A DNA stretch of 64,000 bases from Fomitopsis serialis (taxonomy: Eukaryota; Basidiomycota; Agaricomycetes; Polyporales; Fomitopsidaceae), in contig NW_025954997.1 of NCBI RefSeq assembly GCF_022376445.1, positions 1-64,000 on the forward strand, written 5' to 3'. Shown in pieces: positions 38,811-50,150 of this stretch. Position 1 is the first letter of the stretch, and every line of letters begins with the position of its first letter. Below the pieces are notes generated by a model. The model did no database searches. It worked only from the letters and a program-made list of their open reading frames with translations, and was not told the origin of the DNA. The translations under genes and the position numbers were made by a program.

Positions 38811-39073
38811 CGTGACGCTCATTTACACGACTTGTCACACATCACGTGCCTCTCAGAGGTGGGGAGCTGCCAGTGCGGTCAAGCTTGGGTCAAGCTGTCG
38901 TGCACAATATATGTCCGCGGCGTGCGATACGTGTCTTCCAATTCGACGTAAGTGAATTTCTCGGTAGTGCGCTACTCATTGAAGCTGATGTCTTTTGCAT
39001 CGGTTATGAACACAGATTGTCGCATCGCGCCTCCCAAGCCTGCTAGAGTGTGGACCTTCCGGACCACTAGCAA

Positions 39074-40311
39074 ATGACTGCGATTTTCCCTACTGAGGTC
39101 TTCGAACGCATCATCGACTATGTATGGCCCGACCAGACTCGGAGGACACTCATGGCTTGCATGTTCGTCTGCCGTGCATGGTTCCCTCGAGCTCGAGTGA
39201 ACCTCATATACGAGATCATCTTGCGGCATCCCCGACAACTGCGCCTCTTCGCTCAACTAGTGGGCAAGCGACCAGCTCTCCGTCCCCTCATTCACATCCT
39301 TCACATATGGCCATCACGCGCAGACGACTGCAAGGTTATGGGGACCTTCCCGCTGATGCTCGCTCATCACCTTCCGAACTTACGGAGCTTGAGCATGCGC
39401 GGCCTCACGACGGTCCGCCCTATTGCTCGTTACCCGCAGAGTCACCATCTTACCTTTCCGATACTCCGCGAGTTTTCCTTCCTGACGATCTTGATGATCG
39501 GGCCCGTACATTTTACGTCCATGACGACGTTTGCTCGACTAGTCGGGTCCTTCACCTCTTTGACAATTCTAGTCTGTCAGGGCATTACCTGGGGGAACGC
39601 AGAGAGGAGCCCGTCTGCGTACAAGCCTATTGCTCGCCTCAAGCTGCGCAGCATCTCCATAGGATACATGAAGTGGACGGAGCAGCTCGCAGACATGCTA
39701 CTCGCTATCATCGATCCCACTTCATTACACACCTTGAATCTTCGCCCCAACTATCAATGGTATGTCGAGCACGCGGAGGGACTGCTCGAAGCTATTGGCC
39801 CGTCGCTGCAACATCTCGTCATTGGCGAGGGTGCAACGGTGGAAGCAAAATATTCTGGTCAGTGTAATTTCACCACTACATAGCGTCGTACTTAACCCAG
39901 CCCAGGTTCCTATCTCGCCTACAATACCAGCATCACCAAGCTCTGGATGACGAGCCATCCGAATTATGAGTCGGAGGTCGCCACTTGCAATCTGCTCTCC
40001 CGGGTTCACGCACCCTCTCTGCAAGAGCTCATCTTATCCCTGTCAAGCGTTCCATACAGCCTCAGCGACCAATTCCTCTCTCGTCCGGGATTAAACCCAC
40101 GAGAGATAGTATTCGAAAATATGGCTCGGTTCCCCCGAGCGTATCGGGAAGCCTCGCGTTTGAGCAGCGAGGTGCGAGACCGATTACCACAGACATACTC
40201 GCGAGGTGTCGTACGGTTCGAAAATGGTGAGTGTGAGTTGCACTGTATCGTTGCTCATCCAGTGAAGAACACTTTACAGCGCCAAATAGGAGCTGGTGGG
40301 AGGTTGCGTGA
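39074..40311 (+). CDS. F-box protein
   Basis: Exons 39,074-39,857, 39,906-40,226 and 40,280-40,311 join in frame to 378 residues. Residues about 5-45 form an F-box (FPTEVFERIIDYVWPD, then CMFVCRAWFPRARV), the part that binds Skp1 in SCF ubiquitin ligases. The rest is a leucine-rich, LRR-like array without strict repeats (LPNLRSLSMRGL, SLTILVCQGITWG, LKLRSISIGYMKW, SLQHLVIGEG, SLQELILSLSS), which would choose substrates. The short last exon ends APNRSWWEVA. Such F-box genes are highly expanded in agaricomycetes, so no specific substrate can be named. It is divergent from MCM4, with 367 bp between the starts. Confidence 0.8.
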
Positions 40312-40519
40312 CTTGCTGGCGAGGTCGATACGCTCATGTTGCTTACCGGCCAACCCGTCCACAGTCGTGTTCTTAGTCGTGTTCCCAGTTTATTGGCAAT
40401 GTTCCCCGCTCCTGCTTGCTCCCCGGCTTGTATTCACACGGCATAACTTGCGCCAACTTCGCGCTCGCATCTGCTGGTCTTACTTATGTAGAGGCAGGAT
40501 CTATCACACAACCATTGAC

Positions 40520-41420
40520 CATTGACCGGGAACGCCGTGACTATCCACATCGTGAGTAATGATACCACGGTACAAGCAGTACTTAACGACCCCAACGTAA
40601 GCTATGTTCTATAGATCGACTTAGTCTACTTCGGTGAAAGGCTTGGAATTGCCCCACCAACGCGGCTCATTATAGATTTCAGCCTTTGCTAACAACTCCT
40701 TGATCCAACCGAGCTGCCCCTCCGTAGGCAACTTCTCTTCCTCGTCCAGTTTAAGTTTGTAATTCTTGGCCCTGCACAGCACTAGAACCTCCACCCCAAC
40801 TCTGGGTTTGAGCTTCAACTCGAGATACTCGGGGCTGTCAGGATCTGTGTTCAACTGCTCCCATTCATAGAACTCTACGGCGCCTTCCTCTGCAGCCTGG
40901 AGTAGAGGTTCAGGCGTGTCTTTCACGAGGAGGCCGCATGCGATATCGAGTTTGAAGCCTATACGCTTCCTGATCGTTCGAATTATTGGGCCTGCGATCG
41001 TCGGTCCCAAGTCGCTCTCCGGCAACCCGAGCACGCTGCTTATTCGACACCATTCAGCCATGCTCCCGATGCCGAAGCCGTAGTATTGGGTCTTGAGCTT
41101 GACACGCCGACCGTTGTAGACGAAATATGGGATGCACGGTGGGACAGCGATAAGGGTGTTGCTGACGTTTCCTTGTGAAGAGGTGCGCGAACCCTACAGT
41201 GATTTCGCGACTTGGTAGGAGTGCCTAGATAGTGCACGATGTACGACGTACCCTTGCGACCTCCTCCGGGCCCGAGGCTCTACTGAGGCTGTCGCGAGCC
41301 TGCACCGAAAGGTATGCCAGTGCACCTCCGCAGGCGGAGGATGAAGGTGCGTTCATGCTGGTTGACTGGTACTGTACGGTGACGCTGTGCCGGGTTTCTT
41401 TCCAGGGATCCAGGCAGCCT
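40520..41420 (-). repeat. inverted segmental duplication, right arm (unknown-family gene)
   Basis: Reverse complement of the 29,300-30,215 segment, including about 100 bp of 3' flank (TTGGGGTCGTTAAGTAC and TCGTGAGTAATGATACCA types of words, read on the minus strand). The two arms enclose the Obg copy 1, aldose epimerase, MCM4 and F-box genes. Confidence 0.65.
40621..41356 (-). CDS. unknown two-exon protein, family copy B
   Basis: Exon 1 runs 41,356-41,252 from ATG (MNAPSSSACGGALAYLSVQA). Exon 2 runs 41,193-40,621 after a 58 bp intron in phase 0; 225 residues. Exon 2 repeats the copy A scheme: KTQYYGFGIGSMAEWCRISS, IGFKLDIACGLLVKDTPEPL, SPEYLELKLKPRVGVEVLVL, LCRAKN, KLPTEGQLGWIKELL and EIYNEPRWWGNSKPFTEVD, but it lacks copy A's acidic Ser/Asp tail. 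The conserved blocks (YYGFGIGS, DTPEPL, SPEYL-KLKP, VLVLCRAKN, PTEGQL and PxWWG) probably mark the fold core. No known domain is recognised. Both copies have intact frames, so selection seems to have kept them. Confidence 0.65.
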
Positions 41421-43041
41421 ACAGGTGCAAAATCCACGTGTCGTTATGCTCGCACAGAACAGCCTCGAGGCATGCATGAGGCATTGCCTTCGTGAGATTG
41501 CCGCAAGTACTCTGATTCACCAGCAGCATACGTTGACAGGCAATCAGAATCAGCCATGTACGGTCGTGACAATGCTCTGCAAATCATGAGTCTTATAACT
41601 ACACAGCACAGATTTATTATGGGAAAGGTTCGGCGTCGGGCCGTCGCTGCAGTGCCGCCGCGCTCATGATGGCCAACTCGGACTTTCTTCAACCTACACC
41701 TGCCATCTCGGCGAAGGTGACGATCATGAGCTACGGCTCAGGTTAGGTAATGCCGACAGCCTCTAGCACCGAATCAGGTGTACGACCAGCAGCGTTACGT
41801 AGGGAGAAGCGCGGTTTGCAAAACACGCAGTCTTCGTGCACTTGCTGCTCACGTGGCCGCGTTTTGACGCGTCCGACTCGGACGCGTCGGAATTCACCGA
41901 CGCATTTCTCCCGTAGGTACACAAAGAGAGAGAAATGGTAACGGCGCGAGAGGGCGCGAGCAGAAGGTCGATTGACAGCGCCGGTTAGGAGAAAATAGCG
42001 AGAAGTTGTATAGCACCAGTTGACTTGCTGGCGAAGCTCTTAGCTGATGCGGTACTGAACGGGTCACGTGGTCGCGTTCCTCGTTTCTGTTCTCCGCTGT
42101 TTCCCGGTTGTTTCCCGCTTATGCCATTCCACATATATATCTTTCCATCTACTGCTTGCATCGTCTCTTTTCCTCAACGATACAGCGGTCAAACTGAAAT
42201 CGAAGAGTATTTTAACTGATCAGTTGCAGCGGTAACAGCCTGTGGCAGTGCCACCAGAACTCATCCGGCATTATCCGGATCTCCTCTCCGAGTTGGCCAC
42301 TGACCAGCACTGACCAGTCTCCGAGCCCGGCGACGTCAATTCCATTTCCCGAGGAAATCATGAAACGCATGATGCTAGGCTTGGCAACTTGTTGACCAGC
42401 GATGGGCCGACCGAATTTGAGTCAAGACAACTGCTCGCTGATTGAAAGCTCCGAGTCCGTTGTCCTCGGATTGAACTCCAAGATGAGTTTTCCATATGCG
42501 CCAAGCCCATTATTAATGCTTACCTGTTGGAATTTCACAGCGGAAGTGGCCACTTGAATACGAGGTGGAATCGCCCTGAGGGTACTGTTCTGCTAATCCG
42601 AAAAATTCACTTTCGAGTCCATCACTGCAAGCTCGTTGCTGTGACCGTATCTTTGCCTCAGGGGTAAGTAAAAGATGTTGTCTGCTAAATACTTCGTTTC
42701 GGTATCTATTTTCACGCTCGGCGGATGCGGTTCAGCTCAAAGTACGTGCTGTGTGCCAAGTACATGCTACGTACCCCACTTGTAATGCTGGACTTGTCAG
42801 TGATTCTCGGACGGGTGGAGTCTGACCGTCGCCTGCATGTTGACTTACCATCGCGAGTCTGCGAAAGGGACCTTAAGGCTTTACTCCGCATACATTGCTA
42901 AACGGCTGATGTGCACTTCGTTCAGGACTCCAAGTACCGGTGAGTCCATTCATTTCTGAGTACAACGTCCATGCCGACCTTGATTTTCCAGCTTGTACTT
43001 GACCCCTTTCTCGGCGTAGACATCGTCGACGTCCGTCTAGA
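41421..43041. other. intergenic; one perfect palindrome
   Basis: No gene is supported over 1.6 kb. At 41,866-41,888 lies a perfect 11 bp inverted repeat with a single-base centre, GACGCGTCCGA then C then its complement, containing two ACGCGT (MCB-type) cores. No gene starts close enough to be an obvious target. Confidence 0.4.
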
Positions 43042-43048
43042 TATAAAA
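43042..43048 (+). promoter_or_regulatory. TATA box of sesquiterpene synthase 1
   Basis: TATAAAA lies 59 bp before the ATG at 43,107, a normal distance for a strongly regulated fungal gene. Confidence 0.5.
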
Positions 43049-43106
43049 AGGAGTGAAGGTAAGTATCTCATCACACATCCTCGCACCAGGCATCTATACT
43101 CGCGCA

Positions 43107-44246
43107 ATGGCTATCCCCCGTTCATTTGTTCTCCCAGACCTCTTGGCCGCATGTCCCTTCACGCTCTCCAAGAACCCTCACTTCACCCACGCATCCGCCG
43201 CGTCCTCGGCATGGGTCCACAGCCACCGGCTGTTCTCCGACCGCAAACGCGCAGCTTTCGTCCAAGGGTGCTACGAGCTACTCGCCTCGTACACCTACCC
43301 GTACGCCGGGCCCGAGCAGCTCCGGACGTGCTGCGACTTCGTGAACCTCCTGTTCGTTCTTGACGACATCAGCGATGAAGAGGACGGCGCCGGCGCGCGC
43401 CGCATCGGCGACACGTTCCTGAGCGCCCTGCGCTACCCAGCCTGGGACGACGGCTCCGCGTTGGCGAAGATGACCAGGGAGTGAGCCTTTTGTTTATCCT
43501 ATGATGACTATCAACCCCACTGTCACGGTCACTGAGGCGGCGAGCAGATTCAGGTCCCGGCTGCTGCACTCCGCGGGTCCGGGCTGCCTTCGACGTTTTC
43601 TGAGAGATTGCGAGGGCTACATCGACGCAGTGGCTCAGGAGGCCGGATACCGCGAGCGCGGGGTGGTCCTGGACGCGGCATCTTACCAGGCACTACGCCG
43701 CGAGAACAGTGCGGTTCGCCCGTGCTTTGCCCTGATCGAATATTGCCTGGGCGTCGACCTCCCGGACGAGGTCTTCGACGACCCGGCGTTTATGGTGCTG
43801 TATTGGGGTACCGCGGATATGGTAAACTGGTCGAATGTGGGTCCAGTGTCGTCCTCATTCGGCAAAACAAGAGTGTAACTAACCGGATTCCCCCTTAGGA
43901 CATCTACTCATACAGCGTAGAGCAGGCGCAAGGCTTCGGCGGAAACAACATCGTCACGGTGCTCATGCATGAGCAGGACGCGGACGTACAGGCGTCCGTC
44001 AATCTTGCGGGCGACCTTTTCGACGCCCTCATGGATCGTTTCTTGGAAGCTCGAAACCAGCTGCCGAGCTGGGGCTCTGACGTGGACGAGGCGGTCCGGA
44101 TGTACGTGAAGGGGCTGGAGCACTGGACCATCGGCAACCTCGAGTGGAGCTTCGATACGCAGCGCTACTTCGGACCGCTGCACGCAGAAATCAAGAGGAC
44201 CCGTGTCGTGCCCATCCGCGCCCATGAAGAGTTCGAGACGGATTAA
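43107..44246 (+). CDS. sesquiterpene synthase, class I (copy 1)
   Basis: Exons 43,107-43,480, 43,548-43,836 and 43,899-44,246 give 336 residues, the usual size for basidiomycete sesquiterpene synthases. It should cyclise farnesyl diphosphate with Mg2+ in the cytosol. The aspartate-rich motif is DDISD (residues 86-90, in [13 protein letters not shown]). The NSE/DTE motif is NDIYSYSVE (221-229); its first residue is split from the rest by intron 2. The conserved Arg-Tyr pair is at 310-311 ([10 protein letters not shown]). Overall pattern resembles clade III (protoilludene-type) enzymes, but the product cannot be read from sequence. No P450 or other tailoring gene lies next to it; the neighbours are copy B and a bHLH regulator. 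A homologue lies inverted at 56,755-57,864. Confidence 0.9.
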
Positions 44247-46079
44247 AGTGGGGAAGTTCTTGCGCGGACGATCTCTTGTGGCGGGTGGTTGACCTGTGAA
44301 TGACCCGGTTTGCTACCATTGTTCTTATAAGTATCCCGAGCAGAGTACTCTTTAGACAACACTTGTTGTGTTCTTGTACGACATCTGTCGACCTAATGCT
44401 TTATGTAACTCCTCGAATGAGCGGACGGCATAGATCAGTACCGTGATTGAATGGAAATACATACCTCAGGCTGTCCGGCCTGCGCGCCTTCGTCCACTTC
44501 AGACGCATCGAGGGGTAATCGAGAGTTAAAGCCATACTTTAGTCATAGCACATGCGATTCGCGTTCTATCGTAGAGACTAAGAGCTGGCCCTGTGAGGCG
44601 CAGTTGATGCCTCCGTTCCCCTTCCTAGCAAGGGGAAGAATACCCCTAAACGCACATTCAGTTCGGCCCCAGCCCCTCATGGAGCTGCTCCTTCGCACTC
44701 CGGGTCGACTGCGGGCAATAGACTGAATGCTACGACCCGGTCTCCGTTCTTGGACCATGCCATCGTCCGGCCGCGACGCAGGGCGTGATCTTGCGCGGGT
44801 GGAGTCTAGGAATCTGTATGAAGTGAAATCTCAGCGCGTTATGCATGCAAGCAAGTGTAGTATCGTCTGATGAGCAAGACCCAAACCCTTCATAGTCTAC
44901 TGGGACGCTGGTCTGTACTTCGTCCTTCGAACAGACGCTGAAGAACAAATGAAGAAGGCTCCGAGTGCGTCGCGCGAGAGGCACATGAGCGCGCGGTCGC
45001 ATTCGCGGGTGCGCGCGTGTCGTCGAGAGATGAGTTCACCACGATGCGTCGAAGCCTACCATTGCCAATTTACCAGATGCGGACGAGCACGTCATATCGA
45101 GGCCACGGCAGCGTCCTGAAGCAGGGAACCACGTTCTGTGACCAACAGATATGAGGAATCCCTTCGGTTGGACTTTGGTCTTAGTGACTCGTGAGGTGCG
45201 TCTCCCATACCGCTGTGTGAGCGCGAGGAACTGGATGTGCGGCAGAACCACGCGATGCACAAGAACGGAGAAACTCATTGCGACATGGCGAGCTTCGTCG
45301 GGGTAGCGCCAGCACGGTGGGCGTTATTCGTCGACGAGACAATGTTGTGGTATCCGAAGACATGCTCACCATTGTACCGACCAACTTCTAGACCGATGAC
45401 GAGCTGGCCTGGATCGCACAGAGAAGAGAAGAACACGTTTTGCGGCAGGCGTCCTACCAGAAACAGCTGCGTTATCAGTCAGCGTCTCGTCCAAAGACTA
45501 TGCCCTTGCGAGAATGGCGGTCGGCCGTAGGAGCAAACTTGGTGGCGCGGGACCATGAGCAGCATGTGAAGATGAACGTTTGTAGGCGTATGACTCTACC
45601 GCGAACACCCTGCGTATCTTGTACGTATGCGCCTTCGCCTGCATTGCACATGGGTGGGGATCGTGTGCGAGCTAATAATGCGCGTGGCATGGCCCAGGTA
45701 AAATTCCGAGTGGCGCGCTCGAGCTGGGCCACAGACCCACGGCAAGGCGAGCAAGGAGACAAGGCCCGACTCGGAGCGTCGCACAGGGGCCACCGCGCCG
45801 CCACCGCCGCGCTAGCAGCATGGCCGGGAGGAGTGGCTGGACACTGCGTTCCGGAAAAGGCAGGCGAGTAGAACGGAGACGCGACACGTGCATCGCGCGG
45901 GAGCCAATGGGGGCCGGCGCTGGCGGTCGTGCGACGAGGGACGGGCGGCGAGCGAAGGGCGGCTGGGCAGCCCGGCGCACGTTCCTCCGCACACGACCAA
46001 TCGTCGGAGGCACGATCATGCCCGTCGCGCAGCTGCCCCCACGCATCCCGCTTCTCGCACCGGCGCACCATCAGCCGCC
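44247..46079. other. long intergenic region before the bHLH gene
   Basis: 1.8 kb without a supported gene. The open frame that starts with ATG at 45,820 and continues into the bHLH gene is open by chance of GC content; its residues are Arg/Gly-rich without domain character, and a TATA box sits between it and the likely start. Confidence 0.4.
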
Positions 46080-46085
46080 TATAAA
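46080..46085 (+). promoter_or_regulatory. TATA box of the bHLH gene
   Basis: TATAAA lies 86 bp before ATG 46,171 and is followed by a C/T-rich initiator stretch, which decides in favour of 46,171 over the upstream ATGs at 45,820 and 46,018. Confidence 0.5.
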
Positions 46086-46170
46086 CCCTCCACACGACAT
46101 CTCCGCTCGCTCAGCCCTGTCGTGTGCGCACTCACCCGCCCCCGCTCCCCCATCCACGCCCCGACCCGCC

Positions 46171-47526
46171 ATGACCGCAGCCAAGGACGCACCCCCGCCG
46201 TACACGGGCAGCTGCAACCCGCCGCGCCGCGCAAAGCGTCCGCGCACAGACACCGCTGACTCGACCCTCAGCGCAGCACACGACACGGCGTCGTCGCGGG
46301 CGCCCGTGAGACGTGCCCGGCCGGCCATCCTCCCCAAGAGCCCCATCTCCGGGGCGGGCTCGCCGCCGCGAGACGCACTCGACTCTGACTCTGCCGACGA
46401 GGACGACTACGAGCCCGACACGCGCTCCACCGCCCAGCGCCGTCGCGGCCGCAAGCCGGGGGCCATGTCGCGCTCCGCCCGCGAGTCCCTCCGCAAGCTC
46501 AACCACTCCCGCATCGAGAAGGCCCGCCGCACCAAGATCAACGAGACGCTCGCCACCCTGAGCACCCTCGTCAACGAAGCCGAGCAGGAGCGGGCCAAGG
46601 CCGCGGGGGAAGCACCTGGAGAACCAAAGGCGAAGGGCAGGGCGGCGGAGGAGAAGGAGTTCAAGCTGGACGTGCTCGTCAAGACCGTCACGTACGTGCA
46701 GGAGCTCCTCGAGAAGGTGCGCACGCTCGAGGCTGCCGCGGGGGCCTGCCCGCATTGCTCCCGTGATCGCGTTGCGGGATCCGCGACGGGCCTGAAGAGG
46801 AAGCGGCCCGTGGAGGTGCAGGCCGAGCGGGACATCGATATGGACGTCAGCGTCGACGACGAGCACGACGAGGACGTCGAGTATGCGGGCGACGACGAGA
46901 AGGGCGACGGGGAGCCCGAACAGCGCCCGACCACGCTCCCGGAGCGCTCGCCCGCCCCCGCTGCCGCCCGCCCGACGCCCTCCCCGCGCCTGCCGTCCAT
47001 CGCCGCGTGGCTGCCGCACCCCTACGTCGACCCGAGTTGCATCGCTGCCATTTCGGACTCTCGCACCACGACGGCCTCGCAGCTCCCCTCGCCCCCGCCC
47101 TCCGGGCCCTTCCGTGCCGCCCACATCATCGCAGCACGCGACGTCCCTGCGCTCACGCTCCCCGCGCCCGCGCACCCCATCGAGCCAACCAAACGCGCCA
47201 ACGCGGAGAAGCAGGCGGAGAAGGACGACAGCCACGCGCGCTCGCCGACGTGGACGCCGGAGGACGAGAACGCGGCGTCGCTCCTGCTGCAGATGAGCGG
47301 TTCGCCGGCGTCGATGCGGTCGAGCTCCGCGCCGACCAGCTCCGCGTCGAGCGCGGGCGTCCCTGCGTTCGCGCTCCCGAAGGCGATGGACGCTGCGCCG
47401 GTGCGCAGGATGTCGATGACCCGTATCAGTGAACGTGGGCACGCGACGGAGAAGGGGGAGGACGCGAGGAGGAGCGGAGGCGTCCAGGCGGAGACGCCGA
47501 GTTCGCTGTTGGGCTTGGGGCGTTGA
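46171..47526 (+). CDS. bHLH transcription factor
   Basis: A single exon of 451 residues starting MTAAKDAPPPYTGSCNPPR. Residues about 100-210 hold a basic helix-loop-helix: the basic part is SLRKLNHSRIEKARRTKIN, helix 1 ETLATLSTLVNEAEQE, a long loop with a Lys/Glu/Ala stretch, and helix 2 EFKLDVLVKTVTYVQELLEK followed by a short coiled coil. The basic region keeps H, E and R residues that in the family read E-box CANNTG sites. After it come C-P-H-C (ACPHCSRD), an acidic block, and long Pro/Ser-rich disordered parts, probably activation regions. It resembles fungal bHLH proteins of the HSRIEKxRRxKIN type; the target pathway is not identifiable. It stands 1.9 kb from sesquiterpene synthase 1, and a regulatory link is only a possibility. 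Confidence 0.85.
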   Translation: MTAAKDAPPPYTGSCNPPRRAKRPRTDTADSTLSAAHDTASSRAPVRRARPAILPKSPISGAGSPPRDALDSDSADEDDYEPDTRSTAQRRRGRKPGAMSRSARESLRKLNHSRIEKARRTKINETLATLSTLVNEAEQERAKAAGEAPGEPKAKGRAAEEKEFKLDVLVKTVTYVQELLEKVRTLEAAAGACPHCSRDRVAGSATGLKRKRPVEVQAERDIDMDVSVDDEHDEDVEYAGDDEKGDGEPEQRPTTLPERSPAPAAARPTPSPRLPSIAAWLPHPYVDPSCIAAISDSRTTTASQLPSPPPSGPFRAAHIIAARDVPALTLPAPAHPIEPTKRANAEKQAEKDDSHARSPTWTPEDENAASLLLQMSGSPASMRSSSAPTSSASSAGVPAFALPKAMDAAPVRRMSMTRISERGHATEKGEDARRSGGVQAETPSSLLGLGR

Positions 47527-48340
47527 GTCCGAGTCGCGCGATGCTTCTGAGGACTCGAGGAACGACAGACGGGCGGATTAGAGGGGACGACGACGGTGTA
47601 CGATAGGTAACTTATCATTCTCTATGATTTCCTCCTCTCTTTAGAACTCGCGAGCTTCAGCGCGGGTCCCGGTTGTGTTTGGTCGATACGATACCAAGGT
47701 GGAATGCTTCCGATTTGCGACCGCTGTGTTTGTTGTACAATAGATGGGCAATTGGAGGCTTGAGCGACTTTCTATGATCAGGAAGAATGGAGACATCGTG
47801 GTCCAGAGGAGGAACTCGAGAACGTCTGCGAGTCGTTGACTATAGTGCGCCTCCAATCCGTTCGTCAGAAAAGAACATAATCGCACATAGCAATGAGGCT
47901 GCGAGGCACGAAGTCGGCACGAAGGGTGAAGGTATTGTTTACGTCGGTGTCTGCCCAACTGCCGGAGACTATTTAATTCGCTCGGGCCGCGGTCCCCGAT
48001 CTCAGATCAGATCAGATCAATTGCACGACGGGTCACGGTAAGTACTGCAGGAGGCGCCGACTGTAGTACCTATGATAGTATTTATAACCCCTCCTAACTA
48101 CTGTGGATTTATACAGTCAATCGCAAGGTCCGGACGACATGCGCAGAATACTTGGCGCCTCCGACAGCCAGGCCTGACAATGGCCCATGTGTCCTGCGGA
48201 CACTTCGGCCCCGGGGTACAATCAAAATTCACCCAGATCCGTTTTTATATTCTGGCATTCCAACTAACTAGGTCCGAGGACTTTATTCTAGACGGAACGA
48301 GCCCGACGGGCCGCTTTCTGAGGATGCGCGGCTTGACACC
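47527..48340. other. intergenic, no gene seen
   Basis: Holds the 3' flank of the bHLH gene and a short GATCA run near 48,000-48,020. No coding sequence is supported. Confidence 0.4.
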
Positions 48341-48639
48341 CAATGAAAAGCGCATCTGCTGGGAGATGCCCGGAGCTGCTCTGAGCTGCGCGCGTCGTCG
48401 GAATCTGCTCGAATCTGCTCCGAGCTGCTGACGGCTTACAGTAAAGTCACTAAATGACAGCTCACGAGTTAACTCATAATATCATTAGAGCTTAGTGTCT
48501 TTTGCTTCTGACTTGGGGCTGTAGCCTAACGATACCGCTGTCGAGTCTGCCCCCTTGCGTTAAGCACTTACGGTCGCACCGCGCGATGCGCATTACTTAT
48601 AGCAGTGATATTCCCGCCCACTCTGGTATGACGTAATCT

Positions 48640-49378
48640 CATTGCAGCGACGGCCGTCGTCGTCGTCTTCCTGCCCTCGCCCCTCTCTCTCAGGCTCTTA
48701 CCACCACCATCACCTAGCTTGTTCAATTGCCCGCTGCTTGTCTACTGCCCGCCTGCCGTGGCGGCCTTGCGCTTACCTGCTCACTTCTCCACCTGACTAC
48801 ACACTTGTCCGCCCGTTCGCCCTCCTGCCAGTGTATTGCACGTCTCATTCGCTTACGAGTCTTTCGCTCGCCCACGCATCTTTGTGACTTGCCACGCGCC
48901 TTCTTCAAGTGCCTGACCGCACACCTTTTTGCTCGCCTGGCATCCTGCCCGCATGTCTCATTCACACCTTAGCTGACTGCCCACTTGCCCGTTCGTTCCC
49001 TAACTGGTTGACTCACCCGGCGCCCGCTCACCGACCCGCTCATCCATCCGTTGGCATGATTCGCGCGAGACCCGTGAACGTCGTTGTAAGGATCGCTGGC
49101 GCGCCGAGCAACGCGATCTGCGTCCCGTAAGTGTTTGTGCACCCCTGCCCATTTCTTCGCTTGCCCATTTCTTTGTTCGCCCATCTCTCTATGCTCGCCC
49201 GCCCGTCTCTACACTCGCCCACCCATCTCTCTATGCTCACCCGCCTGTCTCTACACTCACTTACCCGTCACTACATTTGCTCACCCGTCTCTGCACTTGC
49301 TCGCCCATCTCTGCACTTGCTCGCCCGTCTCCATGCTCGCTCGCCCGTCTGTGTTCGCCCGCCCGTTGACCCCACTGC
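48640..49378 (+). repeat. C-rich strand-asymmetric low-complexity tract
   Basis: Degenerate tandem words such as TTGCTCGCCCGTCTC, CTCGCCCATCTCTGCAC and CGCCCGCCCGT fill this stretch, with clear 20-22 bp periodic repeats at 49,145-49,360 (TGCTCGCCCGTCTCTACACT type). Long open frames here are by-products of the repeat. Confidence 0.6.
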
Positions 49379-49379
49379 A

Positions 49380-50150
49380 GAGACGATGCTGAAGATCGGC
49401 GAGCGGGCTTATCCTGTGGATCCCTCACGCGACCCGCGAAGACAGAGGGGCTGCAGCAAAATAGCCGCGCCGCTCGACGTCGGGCAAGACGACGATCCGC
49501 TCGCCCAGCAGATGGTCGCGCTCAAACAGGAAGACGCAGCACACGGCGGCAGAGTCAGTACCAGCCACAGGGCGCGTATCCGAATTCCAGCCCGTCGCCA
49601 ACGAAGCGGGACGCCACGGCGAACAAGCTGTCGCCGCCGCCAGACGGATCGAGCCGGAGTGGTCGCAGGAACTCGGTCGACTATCGTCGCTCCGCGGAGA
49701 TCGTCGCCGGCGCGGCGCTGCCAGCGTCCGACTGGCGTTCGACGTCGCCAAACCCGTACCCGAAGCACATGCTCCCGCCGTCAAATGTAGGTCCATCGAA
49801 ATTTGCCCGTGGAGGAGATTTCGCACGACTACGAGCAGTCGTTCCCTGGTGAGCGCAAGTCCATAAGCCGGCTGGGTAGTCGTCCTGGGAGTGTTATTGG
49901 GCTGCCAGGGCAGGTCCGAGCCCCAGCCAGAGAACATCAGCGCCCGACGAGCCACAACAGTGTTGGCATCGTGCTCGACCCCACAGGTCGTGTAGCACTC
50001 GACGAGATGGCGAACAGGTAGTACCAGCTGCCGCCGCCACACATCGCGATTCGTAAGGCGAACAAGGTGTGTGCGAGCTCGATTGAACTGAATCAGCAGG
50101 AGCCGGTCGCGTTGGTGAATCAAGGCAAGAAATCCGAGGTGAAGTGAAGC
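49380..50150 (+). pseudogene. fragment of an F-BAR protein gene (Imp2/Cdc15-like), decayed
   Basis: The plus strand encodes pieces in the correct order but in changing frames: TMLKIGERAYPVDPSRDPRR, KIAAPLDVGQDDDPLAQQMV, QYQPQGAYPNSSPSPTKRD, NSVDYRRSAEIVAGAALPAS, then PVEEISHDYEQSFPGERKSI and HNSVGIVLDPTGRVALDEMA. In basidiomycete Imp2/Cdc15-type F-BAR proteins (contractile ring scaffolds) the linker behind the F-BAR domain has IG--AY-VDP--DP, DDPLAQQ, DYR-SAEIVVG, DYQQSFPGERKS and ALDEMAERY blocks; this match is from memory. The F-BAR domain itself and the SH3 end are absent, and an in-frame stop follows DEMANR. It lies inside the inverted-terminal element, so it was probably captured with it. 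Confidence 0.6.

Noticed and set aside
45820..46170. N-terminal extension of the bHLH protein from the upstream ATG
   Set aside because: A TATA box and initiator lie between this ATG and 46,171, and the extension looks like non-coding GC-rich DNA.
46132..47442. 436-codon minus-strand open frame
   Set aside because: Antisense shadow of the GC-rich bHLH gene; Arg/Gly-rich composition only.
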